A DNA stretch of 64,000 bases. Origin: Luteimonas endophytica (GTDB lineage: Bacteria; Pseudomonadota; Gammaproteobacteria; Xanthomonadales; Xanthomonadaceae). A program made the translations under genes and the position numbers. This document shows, in pieces, positions 26,844 to 35,760 of the stretch. Positions within the stretch are counted from its first letter, which is position 1, and the number at the start of each line of letters is the position of its first letter. The notes under the pieces were generated by a model. That model was given only the letters and a program-made list of their open reading frames with translations, searched no databases and had not been told where the DNA came from. The DNA lies in assembly GCF_029887875.1 (NCBI RefSeq), contig NZ_JARXRM010000045.1:110409-174408 (forward strand), written 5' to 3'.

Positions 26844-29651
26844 TCAGAAGTTCACCCGCAACATCGCGGTATAGCGCCGGCCGCTGCGGTACACGCCGCG
26901 GGTCAGCCGCTCGTCGGTGGCATAGCTGTGATAGGCCTCGTCGAGCAGGTTCATCGCATTGAGAGTCAGGCTGTAGTTGTCGTTGAAGCGGTAGCCCAGC
27001 GAGGCGTCCACCGATTCGTACGGCCGCACCCACAGCTCGTCACCGCGGTCGACGTTGGTGAAGTACTTCGAGCGCCAGGAATAGGTGACGCGCGCGCTCC
27101 AGGCGCCGGCCTCGAAGAACGGGCTGAGATTGACCTGGTTCTCGGAGTTGTACGGCATCGGTTCCCCGGTGCTCGACTCGCCGTCGGAGTAGGTGTAGTT
27201 GGCCAGGACGCCCAGGCCGTTGTCGAAGCTCTGCTGGAAGGCGATCGCCACGCCCTGGATCTTGGCGGTGCCGGCGTTGTCCGGGCGCGAGACCTGGTAG
27301 ACCGTCTCCTCGCCCTGCGCCTGGTTGAAATGTGTTTCCGGGCGCGTGGTGGTGAGAATGTAGTTGTCGATGTCCTTGTAGTACACGGTGCCGGACAGGA
27401 TCGAGTTTTCAGCGAAGTACCATTCGGCCGACGCGTCGAAGTTGTTGGCCTCGTAGGGTTCCAGATCCGGGTTGCCGCCGCCGCCGGTGAGGGTCTGGTC
27501 GCCCAGCCACAAGTAGCTGGACATGTCGGCGTAGTTGGGCCGGGCGATGACGCTCGCGGCGGAGAAACGCAGCAGCAGGTCGTCGGTGGCCTCGTACACC
27601 AGGTTGAGGTTCGGCAACACGTTGTTGTATTGCTTGTTCACACTCACCGGCGCATAGCCGTCGGCCGGGCAGGGCGGCGGCACGTCGGTGGCGACGCAGG
27701 CCCAGCCGGCGCTCTCGGACTCGGTGCGCACGTAGCGCAGCCCGACGTTGCCGCGCACGCGCGCGAAGCTGAAGTCCGCCTGCACGTAGGCCGCGTCGAC
27801 ATCCTCGGTGATCTTGAAGGTGTTGGCCGCGAAAGATGGATCGTTGAAAGTGCTCGGCACCGGCATCGATTGCCACGGGGCAAGCCAGTCGCCGCCGAGG
27901 ATGTAGTCGGCGAGCGCCCATCCGTCGATGTAGAAGCGATTCTCCATCTCGTCGGTGACGCCGTCGAACCCGTCGAGGTAGTTGTCGGGCACCTGTCTCG
28001 GATCGAACAGCGAGGCGGGCGCATCGCCGTAGCCGGCCACCGATGCCAGCGAGACGCCGCCCATCAGCTGCTCGGTCTCGTGTTCGCGGCGCTTGGCGCC
28101 GAAGCGCAGCAGGTAGACCGGCGAATCCAGGCGGACGCCGAAGTCCAGCTGGCCGTAGCGCTCGCGGTCGCTGGTGGGCTTGAACACCACGTTGCCGCCC
28201 CACCCGGGGTTCCAGGCCGCCGGGTCGTCGGGGTCGGTGCCCCAGCCGCCGTCGAACCGGAACGCCGAGGGGTCGCTGAACGGATTCGATCCCGGGTAGG
28301 AGACGCTGCCGGGGCGTCCCGGCGCGCCGCTGATGTCGTAGCTGTAGTCGGCCCAGTTGAGAAACTCGCCGAACACCTGCTGGCTGGTGCCGCCGGTGGC
28401 CTTGGTGGTGCCGACGTGGGCGGAGGCGAACCAGCGTTCGTCGTCCCAGCCGGCCTTGAAGTCGTACGACTCGGTATCGATCTCCGCGAGCCGGTTCTGC
28501 ACGTCGAGCACCGACAGCGCGTTGGCGAATGTGCCCCGGGTGATGATGCCGTCCTCGATGGTGACGTCGGTCATCTTCATCAACCCGTTCCAGGCGTTGC
28601 CCATGAAGGCGAACATGGACTGGTTGAGGTTGTCGTAGCTGGCATCCACCCGCAGGGCGTTGAACTCGAGATCGAGCCTGTCCACCGGCCTGGCCTGCAG
28701 CGACAGGGTGAAGCTGTTGCGCTTTCGCTCCTGCTCGAAGAACGAGGCGCTGAGCGAGTTGGGCCCGCGCGCGTCGAGGTTATTCTCCAGGGTCTCGGCG
28801 CACGTGCCGGTGCAGCTGGCTGGCAGGGTCGGCTGCGAGCCGTCCGGATTCGGCGCCTGCGACCAGTCCGGCGGCAGGTTGTTGACCGAGCCGCCGCCGC
28901 CCTGGCCGTCGCGATAGTCGCGCGCCGACACCGAGCCATAGGATTCGACGCCGTCGCGGCGCAGGTTCTCCGTGGAGGTCTGGAACGAGACGGCGACGCC
29001 GAAGGTGCCGGCCGGATTCTTCCAGCTGTACATCAGCGAACCCTGCGGATCCGCCTCTTCGGAGCGGTCGTTGTAGAGATAGCCGATCGAGCCGGCGAAG
29101 GTATTGGCGTCAAGGTCGAGCGGACGGCGGGTGGTGACGATGACCGTGCCGCCGATCGAGCCTTCGTCGATGCGCGCCTCGGGCGACTTGTACACCTCCA
29201 CCTTGCCGACGATCTCGGGCGCCAGCAGCGCGTAGTTGAAGGTGCGGCCGGGCTGGTCGACGATGAACCAGTCGGCCGAAGCGACCGTCTGGCCATTGAG
29301 CAGCGTGCGGTTGAGCGCAGGGTCGGTGCCGAGGATGCTCACCTTCTCGCCCTGGCCGAACAGGCGGTCGATGGTCACGCCGGGGATGACCGTCATCGCC
29401 TCGGCGACGTTGGTGGACGGGAACTTGCCCACGTCTTCGGCGGTGATCGCGTCGACGAAGGCGTCGGCATTGCGCTTGGTGTCCAGGGCCTGCTGCAGGC
29501 TGCCGCGGATGCCGGTCACCACCACGCGGTCGAGTTCGGCGGCCTCCGCCACCGGCTGCTGCGCGGGAGCCTGTTGTGCCTGCGCCTGTGCGCTCACACC
29601 CAGGCAGGCCAGGATCGCCGCGGACAATACGGATTTACGGTGATTCATCAT
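26844..29651 (-). CDS. TonB-dependent outer-membrane receptor (Xanthomonas-Caulobacter type), probable chito-oligosaccharide transporter
   Basis: The 935-residue protein has a signal peptide (KSVLSAAILACLGVSAQAQ). A plug domain begins ELDRVVVTGIRGSLQQALDTKRNADAFVDAITAEDVGKFPSTNVAEAM, the hallmark of the TonB-Xanth-Caul subfamily. The barrel ends with RSGRRYTAMLRVNF and a terminal Phe. Receptors of this subfamily commonly import carbohydrates. Placement between a sugar kinase and a hexosaminidase in a nag locus suggests GlcNAc oligomers as substrate; this is inference. No separate operator is evident in the 122-bp gap to nagK. Confidence 0.93.
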   Translation of the reverse strand: MMNHRKSVLSAAILACLGVSAQAQAQQAPAQQPVAEAAELDRVVVTGIRGSLQQALDTKRNADAFVDAITAEDVGKFPSTNVAEAMTVIPGVTIDRLFGQGEKVSILGTDPALNRTLLNGQTVASADWFIVDQPGRTFNYALLAPEIVGKVEVYKSPEARIDEGSIGGTVIVTTRRPLDLDANTFAGSIGYLYNDRSEEADPQGSLMYSWKNPAGTFGVAVSFQTSTENLRRDGVESYGSVSARDYRDGQGGGGSVNNLPPDWSQAPNPDGSQPTLPASCTGTCAETLENNLDARGPNSLSASFFEQERKRNSFTLSLQARPVDRLDLEFNALRVDASYDNLNQSMFAFMGNAWNGLMKMTDVTIEDGIITRGTFANALSVLDVQNRLAEIDTESYDFKAGWDDERWFASAHVGTTKATGGTSQQVFGEFLNWADYSYDISGAPGRPGSVSYPGSNPFSDPSAFRFDGGWGTDPDDPAAWNPGWGGNVVFKPTSDRERYGQLDFGVRLDSPVYLLRFGAKRREHETEQLMGGVSLASVAGYGDAPASLFDPRQVPDNYLDGFDGVTDEMENRFYIDGWALADYILGGDWLAPWQSMPVPSTFNDPSFAANTFKITEDVDAAYVQADFSFARVRGNVGLRYVRTESESAGWACVATDVPPPCPADGYAPVSVNKQYNNVLPNLNLVYEATDDLLLRFSAASVIARPNYADMSSYLWLGDQTLTGGGGNPDLEPYEANNFDASAEWYFAENSILSGTVYYKDIDNYILTTTRPETHFNQAQGEETVYQVSRPDNAGTAKIQGVAIAFQQSFDNGLGVLANYTYSDGESSTGEPMPYNSENQVNLSPFFEAGAWSARVTYSWRSKYFTNVDRGDELWVRPYESVDASLGYRFNDNYSLTLNAMNLLDEAYHSYATDERLTRGVYRSGRRYTAMLRVNF

Positions 29652-29773
29652 GTGTCTCCTCGTCGCTGTCTGAGTTGCGGCGGCGGCCGTGCGGCCGGTG
29701 CCGTGCCCTGCGTATCCGTACCGCGCGTCGCTGCCCGCCCGCGCGCTTGCTGCCCTTGGCGCCGGCTCCCGCC

Positions 29774-30769
29774 TCAGCGCCCGTCCGCCCTCGTGCCCAG
29801 GTACCAGGTGGCGGCGCCGATCACGCCCAGCTGGCCGTGCTCGACCAGCTTCACCGGGATGCGCTCGAGCGCCTCGCGCATCGGCCCCTTGTTGAGGAAC
29901 CGCGGCACGAAGCTGCTCTGGAGCAGGAATTCGCGGATCTGCGGCAGGATCCCGCCCGCCAGGTAGATCCCCCCGTGGACCCCGTACAGCAGCGCCATGT
30001 CGCCGACCGTGCTCCCCAGCAGGCCGCAGAACACCTCCAGGCTCTCGCGCGCGAGCGGGTCGCTGCCCTCGAGCGCCGCGGCGGTGATCTCTCCGGGCGT
30101 GGCGTAGGCCCGACCCCCGCCCCGCAGCTTCGCCAGCGCCGCGTGGAGGTTCATCAGCCCGGGGCCGGAAAGCGCATGCTCGTTGGGCACGTGGTCGCGC
30201 TCACGCAGCAGTTCGCGCAGCAACGCGGCTTCCAGATCGTTGCCGGTGGTCAGCGCCGCCTGTCCCGCCTCGGTGGCCAGGACCACCGGTCCCTTGGCGG
30301 TCGGGATCCATACCGCCGCGCCCAGGCCGGTGCCGGGGCCGACGACCAGGGTCGGACCGGGGGGTGCGGTCTCCGGGCCCGCCAACTGCAGCACCTCGCT
30401 GGCGTCGACATACGCGGCGGCATGGGCGACGGCTTCGAAGTCGTTGACCAGGTGGAACTCCCGGAAGCCGAGGCGCTCGCGGATCTCGTTGAGCGAGATG
30501 CCCCAGGGCAGGTTCACGGTGATCACCGAACCGTCCTCGAGCGCGTAACCGGCGCTGGCGATCGCGCCCTCCTCGACGCCGACGGCACCGAGCCGGGCCA
30601 GGAAGTCCTCGACGATGTCCGCCAGCCCCGGCCATGCGGCGCAGACGTACTTGCGGTACTGAAGCACCGAGATCGGATGAGAGGGGTCGTCGCTGCGCCG
30701 TACCAGCCCGATGCGCACATGGGTGCCGCCGACGTCTGCGGCGATGAACGGTTTCGCGCTGCTGTTCAT
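29774..30769 (-). CDS. nagK: Glucokinase-family N-acetylglucosamine kinase
   Basis: A 331-residue sugar kinase of the Glk family. The phosphate-binding motif AADVGGTHVRIGLV is at the N-terminus, followed by LVNDFEAVAHAAAY, VVGPGTGLGAAVW and the C-terminal GGIYLAGGILPQ. The chosen ATG at 30769 places the phosphate-1 motif 10 residues in; a longer frame runs back into the regulatory gap. Glk-type kinases serve as GlcNAc kinases in Xanthomonas nag loci, and the neighbours support that here. Glucose could be an alternative substrate. Confidence 0.85.
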   Translation of the reverse strand: MNSSAKPFIAADVGGTHVRIGLVRRSDDPSHPISVLQYRKYVCAAWPGLADIVEDFLARLGAVGVEEGAIASAGYALEDGSVITVNLPWGISLNEIRERLGFREFHLVNDFEAVAHAAAYVDASEVLQLAGPETAPPGPTLVVGPGTGLGAAVWIPTAKGPVVLATEAGQAALTTGNDLEAALLRELLRERDHVPNEHALSGPGLMNLHAALAKLRGGGRAYATPGEITAAALEGSDPLARESLEVFCGLLGSTVGDMALLYGVHGGIYLAGGILPQIREFLLQSSFVPRFLNKGPMREALERIPVKLVEHGQLGVIGAATWYLGTRADGR

Positions 30770-31190
30770 GGCGTCGATCCGTAGCGGGCTTGCGATCGCT
30801 GGCACGTCGTCCCCGGTGCTGGTGTGGGTGCTTGCGGCGAGATGCACCGCGGAAGTCGTGACCGAGTGTGAAAATAGTTTGACAACGATGTCAACATGGT
30901 TTGTGGATTTCCTTGCCGGCTCGGCGCAATTAGATCTATTCATGGGTATTCATGTGAACCAAGAGCTAATTTAGCGCCACGGATGTAGATAATAACGGTT
31001 GTCTTAAGCAGGACATCGACAGAATTGGCAGGACAAATGTTGCATGACAGCACGTTCTTCGACGCAAATCTCGTCGATTTCGTGGCAGTCCGGCAAGTTT
31101 TATGACAACGTTGGACTCATATGGCTTGAAGAAGACACCGGCGCCCGCGTGGTTCGCGCAGGCCGGGGCCGAATCACAGGAGACGCCAGG
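30770..31190. promoter_or_regulatory. Divergent control region of the amino-sugar island
   Basis: This 421-bp gene-free gap separates the nagK arm from the nagP arm and is visibly richer in A+T than the genes around it, especially 30860-31130. It contains a near-perfect operator (30879-30894), a half-matching ATGACAACGTTG at 31102-31113, and a weaker CGGTTGTC at 30996-31003. TATTCATG occurs twice near 30935-30955. No credible coding frame is present. It most likely holds both promoters. Confidence 0.7.
30879..30894. promoter_or_regulatory. Candidate NagR (LacI-type) operator
   Basis: TTGACAACGATGTCAA consists of TTGACA and TGTCAA arms around a 4-bp centre. This fits the even-spaced dyads bound by LacI-family regulators. 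Its TTGACA hexamers could also act as -35 elements on either strand. The regulator gene nagR lies 1.6 kb to the right. Confidence 0.6.
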
Positions 31191-32486
31191 ATGACCGCAG
31201 TTGCCGCCGTGAGCGCCCGCTCGCCACTCCCCATGGCCATCGCGATCATGGGGCTGCTCTACTTCATCATCGGTTTCTTCACCTGGATCAACGGGCCGCT
31301 GATCACTTTCGTGCAGCTCGCCTTCGAACTCGACGAGGTGAACGCCTTCCTGGTGCTGATGGTGTTCTACCTGTCCTACTTCTTCCTGGCGCTGCCCGCG
31401 GCCTGGGTGCTGAAACGGACCGGCATGAAGAAGGGCCTGGCCCTGAGCCTGGCGGTGATGGCGGGCGGGGCGATGCTGTTCGGCGAGTTCTCCACCCAGC
31501 GCTGGTACCCGGGTGCGCTGTCGGGACTGTTCGTGATCGGCGGCGGTCTCGCGCTGCTGCAGACCGCGGTCAATCCATACGTCAGCATCCTCGGGCCCAT
31601 CGACAGCGCGGCGCAGCGGATCGCGCTGATGGGGATCTGCAACAAGGTCGCGGGGATCCTCGCGCCGCTGGTGCTGGGAACGCTGGTGCTGCACGGCATC
31701 GGTGATCTTGCCGGCGAGGTCGCCGCCGCGGATCCCGCCGGGCGGGCGCAGCTGCTCGACGCCTTCGCCGCAAAGATCCACGCACCGTACATGGCGATGG
31801 CCGGCGTGTTGATGCTGGTGGCGGCCGGCGTGCTGCTCTCGCCGCTGCCCGAGCTCCGGCCGGCGGAGGCGAATGCGGACGCGGGCGGGGCGGGCGCCGG
31901 ACGCGGAATCTTCAGCTTCCCGCACCTGTGGCTGGGCGTGCTGTGCCTGTTCACCTACGTCGGCGTGGAGGTCATGGCGGGAGACGCCATCGGCACCTAC
32001 GGCCAGGCGCTGGCGCTGCCGCTGGATCACACCAAGTTCTTCACCTCGTTCACCCTGTTCGCGATGCTGCTGGGCTACCTGGCGGGGTTGGTGCTGATCC
32101 CGCGCTTCGTTTCGCAGGAACGGTATCTCAGCGTTTCGGCGCTGTTGGGCATCGCGTTCACCACCGCCGCGTACCTGACCGGCGGCTACCTGTCGGTGGG
32201 CTTCGTCGCCGCGCTCGGCTTCGCCAATGCGATGATGTGGCCGGCGATCTTCCCCATGGCGATCCGCGGCCTGGGGCGCTCCACCGAGACCGGCTCCGCG
32301 CTGCTGGTGATGGGGATCGCCGGGGGCGCGATCATCCCGCAGGCGTTCGCGGTCTTCAAACAGCACTTCGACTTCCAGCTGGTGTTCCTGCTGCTGATGC
32401 TGCCCTGCTACCTGTACATCCTCTACTACGCCCGGCGCGGCCATCGCCTGGGCCTGGCCGGTGCGCGGCGACCGGACGCATCATGA
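31191..32486 (+). CDS. nagP: N-acetylglucosamine MFS permease (FucP/GluP-like)
   Basis: A 431-residue transporter with about twelve helices. It has the sugar-proton symporter pattern GLLYFIIGFFTWINGPLITFVQLAF in TM1 and LLQTAVNPYVSILGP in the middle. ATG 31191 is preceded by a purine-rich ribosome-binding site (CAGGAGACGCCAGG). NagP homologues replace the phosphotransferase system for GlcNAc uptake in Shewanella and Xanthomonas. Because uptake does not phosphorylate the sugar, the nagK kinase on the other arm is required. Confidence 0.9.
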   Translation: MTAVAAVSARSPLPMAIAIMGLLYFIIGFFTWINGPLITFVQLAFELDEVNAFLVLMVFYLSYFFLALPAAWVLKRTGMKKGLALSLAVMAGGAMLFGEFSTQRWYPGALSGLFVIGGGLALLQTAVNPYVSILGPIDSAAQRIALMGICNKVAGILAPLVLGTLVLHGIGDLAGEVAAADPAGRAQLLDAFAAKIHAPYMAMAGVLMLVAAGVLLSPLPELRPAEANADAGGAGAGRGIFSFPHLWLGVLCLFTYVGVEVMAGDAIGTYGQALALPLDHTKFFTSFTLFAMLLGYLAGLVLIPRFVSQERYLSVSALLGIAFTTAAYLTGGYLSVGFVAALGFANAMMWPAIFPMAIRGLGRSTETGSALLVMGIAGGAIIPQAFAVFKQHFDFQLVFLLLMLPCYLYILYYARRGHRLGLAGARRPDAS

Positions 32487-32511
32487 GCTTCACCGGCCGG
32501 GATAGACGAAC

Positions 32512-33573
32512 ATGAGAAAGCCGACCATCCGCGACGTCGCCGAGCGCGCGAAGGTGTCCCTGAAGACGGTTTCGCGGGTGATCAACAACGAGCCGTCGGT
32601 CATGCAGGCGACCCGGGCGCGGGTCCTGCACGCCATCGCCGAGCTCGACTACGAGCCGGATCCATCGGCGCGCAACCTGCGCAGCGCCACCGCGTTCGTG
32701 ATCGGGGTGGCTTACGACAACCCCAACCCCTACTACATCATCAGCGTGCAGAACGGCGTCCTTTCCGCCTGCCGCGAGACCGGTTTCGACCTTCAGATCC
32801 ACCCTTGCGACGCCAGCTCGCCGCTGCTGGTGAACGAACTGTGCGACTGGATGCGGCGCTCGCGCCTGGCCGGGCTGGTGCTCGCGCCACCGATGTCCGA
32901 GCGCATGGAACTGGTGGAGGCGCTGGCGTCGCGCGGAGTGAAGCTGGTACGCATCATCGCCGCCGCCGAAGACCCCCAGGACGGCCACCCCTGCGTGTTC
33001 GTCGACGACCGCGACGCCGCCTACGAGATCACCGAGCACCTGGTGCAGCTGGGCCACCAGCGGATCGGCTTCCTCTGGGGCGGGCAGGAGCATCGTTCCA
33101 GCTCGGAGCGCTATCTCGGCTACGAGAAGGCGCTGCAGGACTACGGGATCACCCTCGACAAACACCTGGTGGTGCCGGGCGACTACACCTTCGACGACGG
33201 CTTCCGCGGCGCGCGCCGGCTGCTGGCGCTGAGGGACCCGCCGACCGCGATCTTCGGCTCCAACGACGAGATCGCCGCCGGGGTGCTGGCCGCGGCCAAG
33301 TCGGTCGGGATGAACGTCCCGTACGATCTGTCGATCGCCGGGTTCGAGGACAGTCCGTTCTCCAAGCAGTCGTGGCCGCCGCTGACCACCGCCAAGCAGG
33401 CCACCGAGGAGATCGCCCGCCACGCCGCGCGGCTGCTGATCGCGCAGTTGCGTCTCGACGCGCCGGAGGCGCCCGTCGCCGCGGTGCACAACCACGGCTT
33501 CGTGCCGCAGCTGGTGGTGCGTGGTTCCACTGCCCCGATGCGTCCGCGCCCGCCCCCCGCCCAGGACGCCTGA
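32512..33573 (+). CDS. nagR: LacI-family transcriptional regulator of amino-sugar catabolism
   Basis: The 353-residue repressor has an N-terminal helix-turn-helix (PTIRDVAERAKVSLKTVSRVINNEPSVM) with the hinge helix at PDPSARNLRS. A periplasmic-binding-protein-like sensor domain follows (FVIGVAYDNPNPYYI, AIFGSNDEIAAGVLAAA, SIAGFEDSPFSKQSWPPLTTA). It lies between nagP and nagB-II in one operon. It probably binds the dyad at 30879-30894. The effector is likely GlcNAc-6-phosphate or a related sugar; this is inferred. Confidence 0.9.
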   Translation: MRKPTIRDVAERAKVSLKTVSRVINNEPSVMQATRARVLHAIAELDYEPDPSARNLRSATAFVIGVAYDNPNPYYIISVQNGVLSACRETGFDLQIHPCDASSPLLVNELCDWMRRSRLAGLVLAPPMSERMELVEALASRGVKLVRIIAAAEDPQDGHPCVFVDDRDAAYEITEHLVQLGHQRIGFLWGGQEHRSSSERYLGYEKALQDYGITLDKHLVVPGDYTFDDGFRGARRLLALRDPPTAIFGSNDEIAAGVLAAAKSVGMNVPYDLSIAGFEDSPFSKQSWPPLTTAKQATEEIARHAARLLIAQLRLDAPEAPVAAVHNHGFVPQLVVRGSTAPMRPRPPPAQDA

Positions 33574-33574
33574 C

Positions 33575-34621
33575 ATGCACGCTCATGCCGATACCGCCGC
33601 CGCTCCGACCGGCCCGAGCTGGATGTTCGACGAGGCCGCGCAGGCGGCCGAGGTCGTCGCCCTGCAGCTCTCGCGCAACGCCCAAGCGGTCGCCGAGCTG
33701 GGCCGTGCGCTGCGCCGCGATCCGCCGCCGTTCGTGGTCACCTGCGCCCGCGGCAGTTCCGATCACGCCGCCACCTACGGCAAGTATCTGTTCGAGACGC
33801 AGCTGGGCAGGGCCACGGCTTCGGCCTCGCCATCGGTGGGCTCGGTCTACGCCGCCAGCCAGCACCTGCGCGGCGCGCTCTACCTGGTGATCTCGCAGTC
33901 CGGGCGCAGCCCCGACCTGCTGCGCAACGCCGAAGGCGCGAAGGCGGCAGGGGCCCGGGTGGTGGCGCTGGTCAATGCCGAGGATTCTCCGCTCGCCGCC
34001 CTGGCCGACACGGTGATCGCCCTGCATGCGGGTCCCGAGCGCAGCGTCGCGGCCACCAAGAGCTATATCGCCTCGCTGGCCGCGCTGCTGCAGCTGGCCG
34101 CGTGCTGGAAGGACGATCCGCGGTTGCAGCAGGCGCTCGCAGCGCTGCCGGATGCGCTGCGCACCGCCTGGAACCAGGACTGGACGGCGCTGGTCGACGG
34201 GCTCGCCGGAACCGCCAACCTGTTCGTGCTCGGGCGCGGCCTGGGCCTGGGCGTGGCCCAGGAGGCGGCGTTGAAGTTCAAGGAGACCTGCGGCCTCCAC
34301 GCCGAAGCGTACAGTTCGGCCGAGGTGAAGCATGGTCCGATGGCGCTGGTGGGTCCGGGCTTCCCGGTGCTGGTGCTCGCGCAGCCCGACGAGACCGAGC
34401 GCGGCACGCTGGCGATGGCGCACGAGTTCCGCGCCCGTGGCGCCGCCACGTGGACGGCCTCGCGCCACGGCAATCTGCCGGTCGCGGAGGCGCCGCACCC
34501 CGCCGCCGCGCCGTTGCTGACGGTGCAGAGCTTCTACCGGGCGGTCGAGGCGCTCTCGCGCACGCGCGGCTTCGCGCCGGACGCGCCGCCGCATCTGGCC
34601 AAGGTGACGGAGACGGTGTGA
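33575..34621 (+). CDS. nagB-II: SIS-domain glucosamine-6-phosphate deaminase (NagB-II type)
   Basis: A 348-residue protein with two SIS domains (TCARGSSDHAATYGKYLFE with LVISQSGRSPDLLRNAE, and VLGRGLGLGVAQEAALKFKETCGLHAEAYSSAEVKHGP). It lacks the glutaminase domain of GlmS. Such proteins replace classical NagB as GlcN-6-P deaminase in Shewanella and Xanthomonas nag operons. It starts one base after the nagR stop and overlaps nagA by one base (TGATG), so it is tightly coupled. Confidence 0.9.
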   Translation: MHAHADTAAAPTGPSWMFDEAAQAAEVVALQLSRNAQAVAELGRALRRDPPPFVVTCARGSSDHAATYGKYLFETQLGRATASASPSVGSVYAASQHLRGALYLVISQSGRSPDLLRNAEGAKAAGARVVALVNAEDSPLAALADTVIALHAGPERSVAATKSYIASLAALLQLAACWKDDPRLQQALAALPDALRTAWNQDWTALVDGLAGTANLFVLGRGLGLGVAQEAALKFKETCGLHAEAYSSAEVKHGPMALVGPGFPVLVLAQPDETERGTLAMAHEFRARGAATWTASRHGNLPVAEAPHPAAAPLLTVQSFYRAVEALSRTRGFAPDAPPHLAKVTETV

Positions 34622-35760
34622 TGGCAACGGCGCTGCTCAATGGCCGGGTGTTGGTGGACCAGGGCTTTCGCGACGATGTCGCGGTGCTGCTGGAGGGTGC
34701 GCGCATCGGGGCCGTGGCCGCGCCGGACGATCCGCGGCTGCGCAACGCGGACAGGGTCGACCTGGGCGGCGCGACGCTGCTGCCGGGCTTCGTCGACCTG
34801 CAGGTCAACGGTGGCGGTGGCGTGCTGTTCAACAACCTGCCGACCGTCGAGGGCGTACGCGCGATCGCCCGCGCGCACCGCCGCTTCGGCACCACCGCGC
34901 TGCTGCCGACGCTCATCAGCGACACGCCCCAGACGATGCGCACGGCGATCGCCGCGGTGCGCGAGGCGATCGCGCAGGGCGTGCCCGGCGTGCTCGGCAT
35001 CCATCTCGAGGGACCCTACCTCGCGCCAGCCCGCAAGGGGACCCACGATGCCGCCATGTTCCACGTGCCCGGCCCCGCCGAGATCGCGCTGGCCGGGTCG
35101 CTGGACAACGGCCCGACGCTGCTCACGCTCGCACCCGAGCGCGTTCCGGCCGCCACCATCCGCGCGCTCGCCGAGTCGGGCGTGGTCGTTTTCGCCGGCC
35201 ACACCGACGGCAGCTACGACGAGCTGCGCGCGGGCCTGGCCGCTGGCGTGCGCGGCTTCACCCACCTGTTCAACGCGATGACGCCATTGCAGGGGCGAGA
35301 GCCGGGTGCGGTCGGCGCCGCGCTGGAGGACCGCGACAGCTGGTGCGGCGTCATCGTCGACGGCGTGCACGCCCACCCGGCGAGCCTGCGGGTGGCGCTG
35401 GCGGCCAAGCCGCGCGGCAAGCTGTTCCTGGTCACCGATGCGATGCCGCCGGTCGGCGCCGACGATCCCGCCTACACGCTGTACGGCGAGACCATCACCG
35501 CGGTAGACGGCATCTGCCGCAATGCAGCCGGAGCATTGGCCGGGTCCGCGCTGGACATGGCCACGGCGGTGCGCAACTGCGTGCGCCTGCTGGGGCTGCC
35601 GCTGGAGGAGGCGGCACGGATGGCGTCGGCCTATCCGGCCGAATGCCTCGGCCTGGGCGACCGCTACGGACGCATCGCACCCGGGTACCGCGCCGACCTG
35701 GTGCTGCTCGACGCCGATCTGCGGGTGCGCCGGACCTGGATCGGCGGTGAGCCCGAGTAG
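34621..35760 (+). CDS. nagA: N-acetylglucosamine-6-phosphate deacetylase
   Basis: NagA removes acetate from GlcNAc-6-P to give GlcN-6-P. The 379-residue amidohydrolase has GFVDLQVNGGGGVLFNN, the metal-site HLEGPYLAPARKGTHD, VFAGHTDGSYDEL, THLFNAMTPLQGREPG, IVDGVHAHP and the catalytic Asp in LFLVTDAMPPVG. These are standard for the family. It shares a TGATG junction with nagB-II and overlaps the nagX GTG by 14 nt. Confidence 0.97.
   Translation: MATALLNGRVLVDQGFRDDVAVLLEGARIGAVAAPDDPRLRNADRVDLGGATLLPGFVDLQVNGGGGVLFNNLPTVEGVRAIARAHRRFGTTALLPTLISDTPQTMRTAIAAVREAIAQGVPGVLGIHLEGPYLAPARKGTHDAAMFHVPGPAEIALAGSLDNGPTLLTLAPERVPAATIRALAESGVVVFAGHTDGSYDELRAGLAAGVRGFTHLFNAMTPLQGREPGAVGAALEDRDSWCGVIVDGVHAHPASLRVALAAKPRGKLFLVTDAMPPVGADDPAYTLYGETITAVDGICRNAAGALAGSALDMATAVRNCVRLLGLPLEEAARMASAYPAECLGLGDRYGRIAPGYRADLVLLDADLRVRRTWIGGEPE

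Noticed and set aside
26769-29966. A 1065-codon plus-strand frame antisense to the TonB receptor
   Set aside because: Composition is Val/Gly/Arg/His-rich without recognisable motifs, while the minus strand encodes a complete receptor with signal peptide and terminal Phe.
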